Assembly: GCA_963978895.1 (NCBI GenBank)
Contig: OZ022240.1
Location: forward strand, 3,638,817-3,702,816
DNA: 64,000 nt
From: Erpobdella octoculata
Lineage: Eukaryota > Annelida > Clitellata > Hirudinida > Erpobdellidae
Reading direction: 5' to 3'
Every line of letters starts with the position of its first letter. Positions within the stretch are counted from its first letter, which is position 1. The position numbers and the translations under genes are program-made. The notes under the pieces were generated by a model. It saw only the letters and a list, made by a program, of their open reading frames with translations. It did no database searches and had not been told where the DNA came from. Of this stretch, positions 1 through 10,289 are shown piece after piece.

Positions 1-470
1 AGACAATGCAATATTCAATTATTAGTTTTACAATAAGTCAATTAATTTAGTTAATTTTCTTGAGGATTTTATCGAGGGGTTTCTTGAGGGTTTTCTTGAG
101 GGTTTTCTTGAGGGTTTTCTTGACCACAAAACGCTAACCGACTGGCAGACTATTTTACCAAGTTAACACGAACCACACTCACTGACCGCGATTCTCAAGC
201 GTGTACGAAATTTTCATGAAAATAGTTGAGATATTTAAATTCGATGCTTTTTGATGATATTTTTATTATTATTACCAATGCTTTTATTAACTCGTCGTCT
301 CTGTTTCTCTGTCTGTCTGTTTGTTTCTCTGTCTGTTTCAAATCTTGCAATCAATTTTTGAGTCACTTCCTGATGATAGATTTTTTCAAATTTTGCATAC
401 ATGCTTAAAATAGAAGACAATGGAATATTCAATTATTAGTTTTACAATAAGTCAATTAATTTAGATAATT
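1..470. repeat. Direct repeat pair with minisatellite between
   Basis: Bases 1-56 and 415-470 are almost identical (one or two mismatches over about 56 bases beginning agacaatg), spaced 414 bases apart. Near positions 60-125 there are about four copies of a 14-base unit read as tttcttgagggttt. The rest is AT-rich with a short (GTCT)n-like stretch at 300-340. No coding potential is convincing here. The left copy touches the window edge, so a longer tandem array or a repeated element may extend leftwards. Confidence 0.7.
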
Positions 471-615
471 TTAATTAATTTCGATATTTCGATATAATTA
501 AGATATTTCGACTTTAACATAAAATAAAAGAGTAATATAAGAAAAAATTGATTGCAAAATTTGTGTTTTAATTACATATAAGAGCATTGGTTTTAAAAAT
601 TCGTTTTTAATTTAC

Positions 616-985
616 TTGTTTGTATTGCAAAAACATCCCACATGGCAAACTAACAGATCCTATTGTTTGAGAGGTCACAACTGCCTTCTTTTACCACAAA
701 GAATTAAAGGATGTGAAGAGCGAAAACACTTTTTCACAAATCGAGTAGCTTTCAGCTGGAACTCCTTGACGCAGGAAGCAGTGGACGCATGTTCGGTGAA
801 TGCCTTCAAAGATCAACTCGCTCTACTTTGATTGCAGTATAACTCGTCAGCACAGAGGGGCCTGATGCAGCACCTCTTCATCAATCATACATGCTATTAT
901 AATGACTATTTAATTATTATTGTTTTTTTTGTTCTGTCTTATTTGTGATTTTGAATGTATGTATTGATAACTGAATAAACAAACT
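616..985 (+). pseudogene. 3' end of a non-LTR retrotransposon (LINE) with tail
   Basis: An open stretch to 831 encodes the typical last segment of a LINE reverse-transcriptase polyprotein: an RGHN motif, then FFTNRV, a tryptophan followed by NSL, and SVNAFK before the stop. This C-terminal pattern is widespread in invertebrate non-LTR elements. The 3' tail (AATAAACAAACTCAAACTC, ending near 992) leads straight into a long (AT)n array. The element is 5'-truncated, as is usual for LINE insertions. The LINE clade cannot be assigned from this short tail. Confidence 0.75.
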
Positions 986-989
986 CAAA

Positions 990-1188
<199 letters not shown>

Positions 1189-1194
1189 CTCATG

Positions 1195-1385
1195 TCATAG
1201 TGTTTGAAATTGAACTCCTCCGAAACGGCTGAACCGATCTTTATGAAATTTTTTGTGTACATTTGGTAGGTCTGAGGATAGGTCCACGGCTATTTAGAAT
1301 ATTTTTTTAAATTATTTAAAAAAGTTATTTTGGAAAAACAAAGGACTAACAGACAGACAGAGAGACAACCAAACAAACAGACACT

Positions 1386-1389
<4 letters not shown>
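1195..1389. repeat. Dispersed repeat of unknown family
   Basis: A non-coding stretch containing cctccgaaacggctgaaccg and a short run of gacagacagagaga before another (AT)n array. It resembles the edge of an old interspersed element, but no terminal structure is visible. Confidence 0.4.

Positions 1390-1451
<62 letters not shown>
1390..1451. repeat. (AT)n microsatellite
   Basis: About 31 AT dinucleotides. Confidence 0.99.
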
Positions 1452-1452
<1 letters not shown>

Positions 1453-1529
1453 CGCCACGGCCCCCCGGTGGATTCTAAAATTAACTTTCTTTTAAATACT
1501 AAAAAAAAGACTACTTTTTAGGTAAATTA

Positions 1530-1700
1530 TAAAATTTTTAGCATCTGGCAGTGATTTTCCAGTGAGGTTTCTGGATATAAGATCAAATGTTTGCTTTTTC
1601 CGGGAGCGGGAGAGCAAGCAGGCAAGTAAACGGGAGAGAGAAAATAACGATTAAAGAACCTCTAAAAACTCCGGGCAACGCCGGGAACCCCACTAGTATT
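1530..1700 (-). repeat. Dispersed repeat ending in ACTAGYGGGGTNCCCGGCG (copy 1)
   Basis: The minus strand of 1659-1700 reads ACTAGTGGGGTTCCCGGCG followed by TTGCCCGG. The same head occurs at 3966, 17205-17242 (-), 31540 and 39497-39537 (-). A 'gcatctggcagtgatt' stretch at 1540 recurs as gcatctggcattaat near 17090 and 17385. This is a multi-copy family of unknown class. Confidence 0.7.
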
Positions 1701-1877
1701 TTCATAAAAAACAAACAATCAAACAGTCATTTATGTATATATAGATAATTAATTGATAAACATCAATATATCTATCACTTATTCGGTAAACGAAATTTAA
1801 GTTTTTTATTTAACGTTTAAAACACTAGTTAATTAAAAATAAATAGCAAACTTTAAATGATGATTTATTTTATTCAG

Positions 1878-2138
1878 TTAAGCAATGTCCACAAATTAAG
1901 TGTTCCAATAAGTGCCCAAAGAGCGGCTACTATGTCGACAAGAATGGTTGCGCAACCTGCCTTTGCAAAGATCCCTGTAAAGAGGTTCGTAATTTGACTG
2001 TAAATATATAATCCTCTTTTGAAATTTTTTGAAATTTGAATTGAGAAATTTAATAACGATTTTCAGATGAAGTGCACCAAAGGATGCAATATGTGGAGCA
2101 TGGACCCAGGAACAGAACCAAATTACAGCTGCGCGTGA
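1878..2138 (+). pseudogene. Antistasin-type gene A, only the last two exons (5'-truncated copy)
   Basis: Two exons are clear. Exon 1878-1984 encodes an antistasin domain (CPQIKC, NKCPKSGYYVD, CATCLC, DPC) after a tattcag acceptor. Exon 2067-2138 encodes a CTKGC...PGTEPNYSC tail ending in TGA. Both match exons 4 and 5 of gene B (6881-6987, 7913-7984) in length (107 and 72 nt), phase and most residues, and the 3' flanks are also related, with an AATAAA at 2209-2214. I find no upstream signal-peptide exon or middle cysteine exon in 1-1877, where LINE debris and (AT)n lie instead. It is therefore either a 5'-truncated duplicate or a gene whose first exons lie left of the window. The open frames are intact, so pseudogene status is inferred. 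Confidence 0.75.
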
Positions 2139-2454
2139 AGCATTTGAGCATCGAAAAGAAATTAATGGCTAAAAAACAACAAATTGTGTTGAAATTATAC
2201 TTATTAATAATAAAAAATCTTAAGTTTATGTATTAGCAAAAAACTAATGATCCTAAAGATTGGTAAATAAAATATTCAAAAATTAGAATTTTTTATTAAT
2301 AAAAATAATAATAATAAAAACAACCCTATCTTGTTTGTGATCTTTTATTTTAGTTTCAGCTAACAAGATTTATTTTATTTATCTTCTGTTATATAAATGC
2401 AAAAAACTGAAAAAAAAAGAAATCTTAGTTTTCATCTGAATTTGTATAAATGAT

Positions 2455-2890
2455 TTTTTTACAAAAACGAGCAGCCGGTCACTCGGCATACAACCTGCGT
2501 GGCCACAACTGAAAATTGAAGCGCCAGTGTGTCAGAGGTTGCGAAAAGCGATGCAATTTCTTTACAAACCAGATTCTCACTTCATTGAATGCACTTACGC
2601 AACACGTTATAGACGCCCGATCAGTCAATGCATTCTAGGATATCATTGGGTTTCGGCATGTAGAAGTGTCGATGTAAGGAAGAAAGATAGGGGTTGATAA
2701 AAGAAAACTTGGACGTATCCTCCAACCTCAGTCAGTATAAAAGAGCCTGATATAGCTCCTCTTCATAAAAAATATTTCATATTTAAAATGGTGCCAATTT
2801 TATGGATTTGTTACCTCATTTATTTTCTGGGTTCCATGTGTATATTTTTTGATTCTGATAATAAACAAATTCAAATCGTTAGAAAAACAA
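2455..2890 (+). pseudogene. Decayed LINE 3' end, same family as 616-985
   Basis: Conceptual translation of 2468-2645 gives the same block (HSAYNLRGHN, then FFTNQ, then DARSVNAF), broken by in-frame stops. The 3' part ends with gataataaacaaattcaaat near 2880, like the tail at 975-992. The short open frame at 2788-3027 within and after it has no recognisable product. Confidence 0.7.
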
Positions 2891-3569
2891 ACGAGTCAAA
2901 ACAAAATATCAAAACGTTGAAATTATTCGATAAATTATTAATTATATTATTTCTTGGACTAATTATAAATTGTGCTATAATGAACAAATTTATAAAGCAC
3001 AAACAATTATTACAATATTTTTCTTAGCAATTTTTATACGAATTTAATTTTTTTAAATTAGATTTTTCAGTTTGTTACTAATTGAAAAAGGACACCGAGA
3101 CAATTTTGTTTAAAATCAATGAAGTTGTCAAATATTTTCAAATAAATGTTTTAAGCATTTTCCATATAAACAGTAATCTGGTAAACTAGTAATTATTTTA
3201 TTTTAATACATTACACTTTTTTTGTTACATTTCATTGGTTTAATTAATTATTTTTTTAGTTCTATTATTTAGCAGATAGAGGACACAAAAGTCTGTTTTA
3301 GATAAAACGTGAAAAAACCAATGTATGATTGAAAATTAATTGAACCAGCTTGATTCAACTCCAAAAACCTTTTTATACTTTTGTGCCACGTACAATAGTT
3401 AAAAAAAATTACTTTAAAATTTAAATTTATATATGGGTTTAAACTTGACGTTTAAAAAAAAGAGTTCTTTAACATTTAAAGATTATATTTATAAGATAAT
3501 TAATAAAAGCTTTTCACTGTTGGTTTAATTTCACAAAATTTTAAAGATTTGACAAAAGATTCTTTTATA

Positions 3570-3960
3570 TTAATCCAGATTGGAGTATGCCGTCAGTGTG
3601 TGGTCACCATGGAAAAAAATAAACATAGAAACCATTGAAAGAGTCCAGAAGAGAGCAACAAAAATGGTCAAAGCATGCAAGGGACTGAGATATGAAGACA
3701 GGTTGAAACTTTTGAAGCTTTCTTGTTTGAATTACAGGAATCTGATCGTGCTGTATAATTTTATTCAAGAAAAAAAAGGAAGTTTGTGTTTTCCCAATAT
3801 GAAATTATTGGAAGAAAGAAGAACGAAAGGTCATAAAATTAAACTAGAAACACAAAAATTCAATGGAAATCGTGGAACAACCTCCCTGCGGAAATAATAG
3901 AAGCCAAAAATGTGAATTAATTTAAACGACTGATGGATTGTCATTTTGAACCATAATATA
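3570..3960 (+). pseudogene. LINE reverse-transcriptase C-terminal fragment (second family)
   Basis: The frame 3580-3897 reads LEYAVSVWSP...IETIERVQKRATKMV...YEDRLKLLKL, the classic region downstream of the RT catalytic core in Jockey/CR1/RTE-like non-LTR elements. It is truncated at both ends and frameshifted near 3880, so it is a dead copy. It differs from the LINE tails at 616 and 2455. Confidence 0.8.
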
Positions 3961-3965
3961 TTATG

Positions 3966-4330
3966 TACTAGCGGGGTACCCCGCGTTGCCCGGGGTTTTT
4001 AATGGTTTTCTATCGTTTTTCTCTCTCGCTCCCGTTTCCTTCTCCGCTTGCTCTTCCGCTTCCGGTCACTTTTCCGTTTCCGCTTGCTCCTTGCTCTCCC
4101 GTTCCCGTCGCGTTCCCAGTTGTTTTCCCGCTCCCGGTCGCTCTCCCGCTCTTGCTTGCTCTTTCCCGTTCCGATCCCGCTCATTCTCTAATTCCCGTTT
4201 AAGTTCGTTCTCCCACTCTCCTCATTTTGTGACCGATTTCAATTTTTTGTATAAAAACCTTCTCCCATTGACTCTCAAGCTTGTGTGAACATTTTATTAC
4301 GATCCGATGAATGGTGCAACAATGCATAAA
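3966..4330 (+). repeat. Dispersed repeat ACTAGCGGGGTACCCC (copy 2) with C/T-rich array
   Basis: It begins actagcggggtaccccgcg then ttgcccgggg and continues into about 200 bases of degenerate pyrimidine-rich units of the type 'cgctcccggtcgctctcc'. The same head followed by the same type of units recurs at 31540-31690. Long frames across it (proline/serine-rich on plus, arginine-rich on minus) are by-products of composition. Confidence 0.75.
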
Positions 4331-4406
4331 GGACATACATTCACAGAGACATACATAATCTTATTTATATATATATAGATAAATATAAAACAGATTTTTA
4401 ATACTA

Positions 4407-4605
<199 letters not shown>

Positions 4606-4811
4606 TTTTCTATAATCTTAGATATGGGCATTATTTTCTTTATGTCATGTCATGTTATGTTATGTTATGTAATAACAGTCTACCCCACGCAGTATCTTCA
4701 TGGCCATCTTGCACCATATGGCAGACAGTTTATGAAGCATGACGCATCTATCAAATGTTTCCGATTGAATTTTTTTAAAAAGAATATGCAGGTTCTTGAA
4801 TCAATCCATTG

Positions 4812-5190
4812 AAAAAAATCTCGTAGGTCAAAGTTTTTTCTTTGACCTACGAGATTTTTTGCCAATAATAGAGATTTTATGTCTGTAACAAGTAAGCCAA
4901 AAAAACAAAGTTTTTTTTAACAAATCCCTTATAATTTTGGATTTGCCGGCTTTGCATTTATTGCAAAAAATATTATTTTTTAATTTATGTATATATAAAC
5001 TTTTATTCAATTGTATTTTATTTGTTTTTGTCTTAAAACATATAAAATTATTTATTTTGATTACAAAAAATGTTTTTCAAAAAATTTTAAAATTTTAATA
5101 GAATGCATTGTCATGAAGAGTAAACATATATTTTAATTTTCAGCTCAATTGGATGACGGGAAGTTAGTTAATTTACATTTTCATGGTTTG
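4812..5190. repeat. Perfect hairpin followed by dispersed repeat (copy 1)
   Basis: Bases 4813-4833 and 4840-4860 are perfect inverted repeats (arm core TCTCGTAGGTCAAAG) around a 6-T loop. The following bases to about 5190 match 38180-38480: both contain 'cccttata' then a 'gccg' motif, later 'atagaatgcattgtca', then 'tttcagctc'. I cannot name the family. Confidence 0.75.
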
Positions 5191-5589
5191 CAAACATTCA
5201 AGCAAGCAAGCAATCAAGACCGGTGGTGAAGGTAATATCAGGGTTTAAAAATGGATCGGGTCGGAAATTTTGACCTATGAAACAAGCAGGACCAGGAGGT
5301 CAAGTTGTTCGACGGATCAGACTGGGCCGCAAAAAATTGGCCCCTGCAGTATTCTATTGTGTACAGAACAAGATATACCATAATAAAAATATCATCAGGT
5401 CCATAGTAAAAAAAAATTCTGTAAACTCACAAACCATAGCGGACGACTGGGAGTAACGCTTCTAAATATAACGATATTTTAATTTATAATTTAAATTAAA
5501 TTATACATTATGGCTAAATGATTTATTAAATATTACATTAAATTATTGATAAACATAGGACGTGTAAAAATTCATTATTTTGTCTCCAC

Positions 5590-5820
5590 AAGTTAAATAA
5601 CAAGTCTCCTAAACATGTAAAACAGAATCACTTTGTCTAAAACTGAAATAGACTTTAATTGAGATGAATTCAAAACAATATTGATTTATAGACAGATAAA
5701 AAAACTAAAAATACAAGATACAGGAACATTACATTATGACAATTGCCCGTAAAGTGCTAAATGATGGGGTTTTTTCGTCCGGACCCCCAGGACCCCTTGT
5801 ATCCGCCTCTGTCTCTGCCT
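5590..5820. repeat. Dispersed repeat, second copy at 56690-56960
   Basis: Both copies share 'taaaacagaat', a 'tctaaaact/tctaagact' block, and the distinctive run 'aggacccc..tgtatccgcc'. No coding content. The interval 5190-6090 otherwise shows nothing I can support. Confidence 0.6.
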
Positions 5821-6092
5821 CACAAGTATATTGCTGCATATATAAATAGTGTATTAAATATAAATTGTTTTTTTCCAAATTTATTATTTCATGACTTTAA
5901 AGCTATTTACTTTATTCTAAATTTTTAGATCAGATATGATCAACCGATATCATACCATATCTACACGATAATTCGTTTAAAAAAAGTTTTTTTTCTTGAT
6001 ACGTTTTTATAATTTGATCATCTGCAAGTAAAATTGTTATCGATTATCACATAATTGTAACACATGATCATATGATTCAATCAATGTAGGGT

Positions 6093-6099
6093 TATAAAA
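6093..6099 (+). promoter_or_regulatory. TATA box of antistasin-type gene B
   Basis: TATAAAA within ggttataaaaacg, about 135 bases upstream of the ATG. Transcription would start near 6120-6130. A ttttcag at 6221-6227, eight bases before the ATG, could be the acceptor of a 5'-UTR intron or of a trans-splice. This is inference from sequence only. Confidence 0.5.
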
Positions 6100-6234
6100 A
6101 CGCTATTTGTCACGATAAGCCATGCTGCTGATAAAATCAAACGCAGACAAGTAACTCAAACTGTGAGTTGAGTGGTTTAACTATTTTATCGAAAAAATAA
6201 TAAATATAAATACAAATTTATTTTCAGCTTTGAA

Positions 6235-7984
6235 ATGGCCTATTCAAAACTCATTTGCTTATTAGCTATCTTGCTGGCTGTCGACTGTTTAAGACCAAAA
6301 AGTTTGTGAATGAATTTTAGTTTGTTTTTTTTTTAGATTAAATTCATAACAGCAATAAAATGCTTTTCTTTTAAAGAACTACATTAGTTTTTGTTAAAAC
6401 TACTACAGCAGGTGGTGATTGTCCTCCATGTAATACGGAATTCTCTCCATGTGACGATGCGTTTCCGGTTCTAAGTCGTGACGAAACATGCTTTTGTCAC
6501 GTCTGTTTGAGTAGATGTCCAGTTAGGGTCAGTCATGTTTTATGTATTTTCATAAAATTTGATTTCTATGTAGAACTATAAAAATTTATGTTTAAGATTA
6601 TAGAATAACATTTATTTTGCAAATATATCATAGGATAGTCAATGCCCAGCTGGAGAGGCTTGTGTGATGCAGCCTGTGAGATACGATGAAAAAGTTATCG
6701 GAGAAACTGGTGTCTGTAAACCATGTAAACCTTTTATTTATTAAATAATGATATAAAAACATAAATACATTTCTAATTCAATACAACATACTTCAGTTGT
6801 TTGATTCGTTTAAAATTTTAAAAACTAATTAGTTGAAACTAAATAGCAATTAACCGTGAAAATAAATAATTTTTATTTAGTTAAACAATGTCCACAAATT
6901 AAGTGTCTCAGTAAATGTCCAGTGAGTGGTTATTATGTCGACAAGAATGGTTGTGCAACCTGCCTTTGCAACGATCCCTGCAAAGAAGTTAGTAAATTGA
7001 CTGTAAATTTTGTTATCATCTTTTTAGATATTTGTATAAATCTAAAAAATTAAAGGACCGAAAAAATCGAAGTTTTTTTATCGATACTTTATATTTTAAA
7101 TTTGTCGTTTTTTAAACACAGATCAAACATTTTTTTATAATTAAAAATATTTCTTTTTATTTTAGAAAAGTGTCTTAATTAAATACAATACAATGTGGTA
7201 AATAGTTAGTCTATATTTTAAATTTCGGCTTGATTAAATCACAGAAAGTTCTTTAATTTATTAACAAGAAAAAAAATAATATAAAGTATAAGAAATATTT
7301 TTTTAAACTACGCCCGTATACTAATGTACTAAATGGTTAAAAATAATATTGATGTGTGCATATTAACATATTTGAACTAAACGTTTCGTTTGGAAGATTA
7401 AAGCGTTTGACGATAGTAAGTTATAGATATATAGATAAAATGGTATTATGTACACTTTAATATTATTTTCAACCTTTTAGTACATTAGTATACAAACTTT
7501 GTTTTTAAAAAAATATTTTTATACTTTATTTTATTTTTTAGTGATTTTTTATAAATCTAAATATTATTTATACATTTTATTATTTTTCATTTTTTACTGT
7601 TTAAATTTTTTTACATTTAAAAACGGGTTAATGTATTTAACGTCACCCATCGAAGTACTAACCGAGCTCGACGTTGCTTAACTTTGTTGATCGGGCGAGA
7701 CGCGGTGTTTTCAAAAACAACGTTTGCGCTGAAATAACAAACAGACAAACAAACAAACAACATTGCAAATTAATATAAGCGTTGTAAAAACAAGCAAGCA
7801 AGACCGTTTTTGAAACCAATACAATGGATTTATTTAACAACGTTTTCAAATATTTTAAGTTGCTTAAATTATTTTTTTTTAAATCAAAACCATTATTTGT
7901 CTCTATTTCCAGTTGAAATGTACCAACGGTTGTTCAATGTGGGGCAGCAGTCCAGGAACAGAACTCAATTACGAATGTAACTGA
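6235..7984 (+). CDS. Antistasin-type secreted cysteine-rich protein (gene B)
   Basis: Five exons: 6235-6301, 6412-6527, 6634-6724, 6881-6987, 7913-7984. They join with intron phases 1-0-1-0 to 150 codons plus stop. Residues 1-17 or so form a signal peptide (MAYSKLICLLAILLAVDC), so the product is secreted. Next come a seven-cysteine module that looks like a diverged antistasin domain (residues ~24-61), a CPAGEAC module (~62-91), a canonical antistasin domain (CPQIKCLSKCPVSGYYVD...CATCLC...DPC) and a CTNGC...NYEC tail. Antistasin domains are typically serine-protease inhibitors (anticoagulants in leeches), so a secreted inhibitor is likely but the target is unknown. The exon 2 acceptor is cagcag, so two in-frame starts (6409 or 6412) are possible. 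Intron 4 is enlarged to 925 bases. An AATAAA lies at 8065-8070. Gene A carries near-identical last exons. Confidence 0.88.
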
Positions 7985-8084
7985 ATCTGCCATACACATA
8001 TGAGCATTGAGAAACCGTTTTCTGGCTATGAAGAAACACAAATCGCATTGACATTAAAATCTATAATAAAAAAATTCAAATTTA

Positions 8085-9120
8085 TGCATATTAAAGCTTA
8101 ATTTATTTAAAAAAAAATCACAAACCGTTAACAAGTTTTTTATACAAAATATTGTAAAAAATGTTTATAAAAATAAAAAAAATACATATGTCTCCATCTA
8201 TTTTTAAATTTATATTTGTTTCAACTGATGATAAAACTGTCACATAAACATAAAAAAATTGGGAAAAAAGGAGCTAAGTTTTAGTCTAAATTTTTATCCG
8301 GTGCTGCCAGGTCCCTTCTGACTCCTGGCCTCTTGGAAGAACCGGGAAATTTGCTTGAATGTCCACCCAAAATCTTGTGAGCAGATCGCGAAGTTTTGCT
8401 TTGATACTGAGTGAGTGTTTCCTGTGTGTGAGTAGTCGTGATAGTTTGGCGAGAAACAGGGGCGGCGATTCATGTTAAATATTGGGGAACCATTTATTTG
8501 GTTTTTCCTTCCTCTCCTTTTATGCGGGGGTCCGGGGACAGGGAGTATTGCCTCCGAGAAATTTTCTGAAGTTTTCTTGCCATAGGTGAGTTTCAGATCA
8601 TTTTTTTTTAATTAAAAAAACCACGTTTCCCTCCGTGGGCACCAGGTGTTTTTCTAGAAGAGCATATACCTTGCTTAGGTTGAAAACGTGGTTACGCAAT
8701 AGCATGACTCAGTCAAACTGAACGCACCTGCAATTTGTCATGTCCATCACAACATCTTGGATGACGTGGACCTAGACCGATTGGCGGCAGAATTCGTCGC
8801 TTAGGTTCGTCAATCGGTCAAATAATAGGAACGCGGCGTTTGGACACGGTGCTTTTAAATGAACTTCAGATTTTTTGGCTTTTCCTCTTTTTATCTTTTG
8901 TTCTTTTTTCTTTTCTTCCTCTCTTTCCTGTTTTTGCCTGATCTTCTTTTTATCTTTCTCGCGTTAAGTTTTGTCTAAAAAAAAACTAGCATACAAAATC
9001 TTTATTCTTAATTGTCTATACAAACGGGAAGGTAAAAAAAAGTAAAGCAATAGGAAAGAAAATTTGCTCTGTCGGCAACTCGGCCCGACCAAAATTTTAG
9101 GTCCGGTCCGTTTTTATAGA
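8085..9120. other. Intergenic region, nothing recognised
   Basis: No supported gene. It holds a moderately GC-rich patch at 8290-8860, probably decayed repeat, and a C/T-rich stretch at 8880-8960. Confidence 0.5.
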
Positions 9121-9125
9121 TCTAG

Positions 9126-9310
9126 GACGCTGGTGGTGATGCGGTAAAGCGTTTGCCTGTTGGCCTAAAGGTCGGCAGTTCGAATCTCACCAGCGTCCGT
9201 AGGGGGTGTGGGTAGGCGCGCACCATAAACAACTGCCTCAAATTGTTATAGTGGTTGTCACACAGGCTTCAGTCTTCTTAACCACTCTAAACTATGTTAA
9301 TTTAATTTAA
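9126..9310 (+). repeat. tRNA-derived SINE (copy 1)
   Basis: The head reads like a tRNA gene: a box A-like TGGTGATGCGGTAAAGCG and a box B-like GGCAGTTCGAATCTC, closed by gacgctggt/accagcgtc pairing. It is followed by a non-tRNA body (cgtagggggtgtgggtagg...) ending near 9300. Copies of the same composite occur at 36830-37010 (-) and 38925-39115 (+). A functional tRNA is unlikely because the cloverleaf is incomplete. Confidence 0.7.
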
Positions 9311-9558
9311 AATCTGTATATTTGTTACAAAATCTCGACCCGGCCCATTTGAAATTTCTAAAATAAGGCCCGGCTAGACCGGTGCAGTATTGAAATGCAG
9401 ACTTCATTTTGCTGATACAGTCCCGTAGTAATCTAAGCACTTGTTCATTTTATATGAATATCAGTGAGTTTAAACACAGATAGAGTAAACGAAATATAGC
9501 GAATAAGCTGTTAAGGTATGGGTGAAATACTAGCAGACGGTAATTTTGTCAAGAGGTA

Positions 9559-9567
9559 GGTAGGTAC
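9559..9567. repeat. Left 9-bp target-site duplication of the MULE
   Basis: GGTAGGTAC, repeated in the same orientation at 21126-21134 just outside the other end of the element. Confidence 0.75.
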
Positions 9568-9948
9568 GAATACCGGCCATGTGGTCGCGAAAGCCATTTC
9601 GTCGCGTAAGCATTTTCATCGCGAAGTCGCGACGAAAACGCCAACCTTGCGACGAATCGACCCGGAGCGCGACGAAATCGCCTACTTTCGCGGCCAATAG
9701 CCTCATGGTCGTGAGGGGTAAAATCCCGTTGCTCAGAAGCAACTAGAGCTACCCCAACACACGAAGCAACCTGCCCGGCGAATGCAGTTGGTTGGTGATC
9801 AGCATTAAGCAGCACCACCCGGATACACGTATCACAGACTGTGGCACCGCTAATGTCTATACAACGACTTCCTGATCTTTGTGTTATACTTATACAGAAC
9901 CGTGATATCAGTCTGGGGTGTCGCAATGAATTGGAGTCGTTTTCGATG
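9568..9948 (+). repeat. Left MULE terminal inverted repeat
   Basis: Rich in TCGTCGC/GCGACGA words. It aligns with the reverse complement of 20752-21125 over nearly its whole length, including ccgcgaaagtaggcgattt and the inner end 'acagaaccgtgatatcagtc'. Open frames across it are compositional. Confidence 0.88.
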
Positions 9949-10007
9949 GAGCAAAGTTTTCATTACAATCGATAGAGGGAAGCAATTTTTTTATAACCAG
10001 TCAATAA

Positions 10008-10163
<156 letters not shown>

Positions 10164-10289
10164 TTAGATTGGGCATTAAACGCCAAAAAATGGCATTAAG
10201 CGCCGCCTCGGATGCCGCTGTGGCATTAGAGAAAAGAAAAATGGCATCAAGCGCCGAACGAATGGTATTAAACGCCAACAAGTGGGTTG

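Noticed and set aside
3986..4288. Ser/Pro-rich 100-codon frame and Arg-rich antisense frame
   Set aside because: Pyrimidine-rich tandem repeat of a dispersed element; the same happens at 31475-31757.
9126..9200. Possible tRNA gene
   Set aside because: Box A/B-like words are present but the cloverleaf is incomplete and the sequence continues into a repeated body with other copies, so it is a SINE.
9530..9926. Two minus-strand frames of 70 and 125 codons, and their mirror frames at 20922-21165
   Set aside because: They lie in the MULE terminal inverted repeats, have no domains, no splice or promoter support, and reflect TCGTCGC-rich composition.
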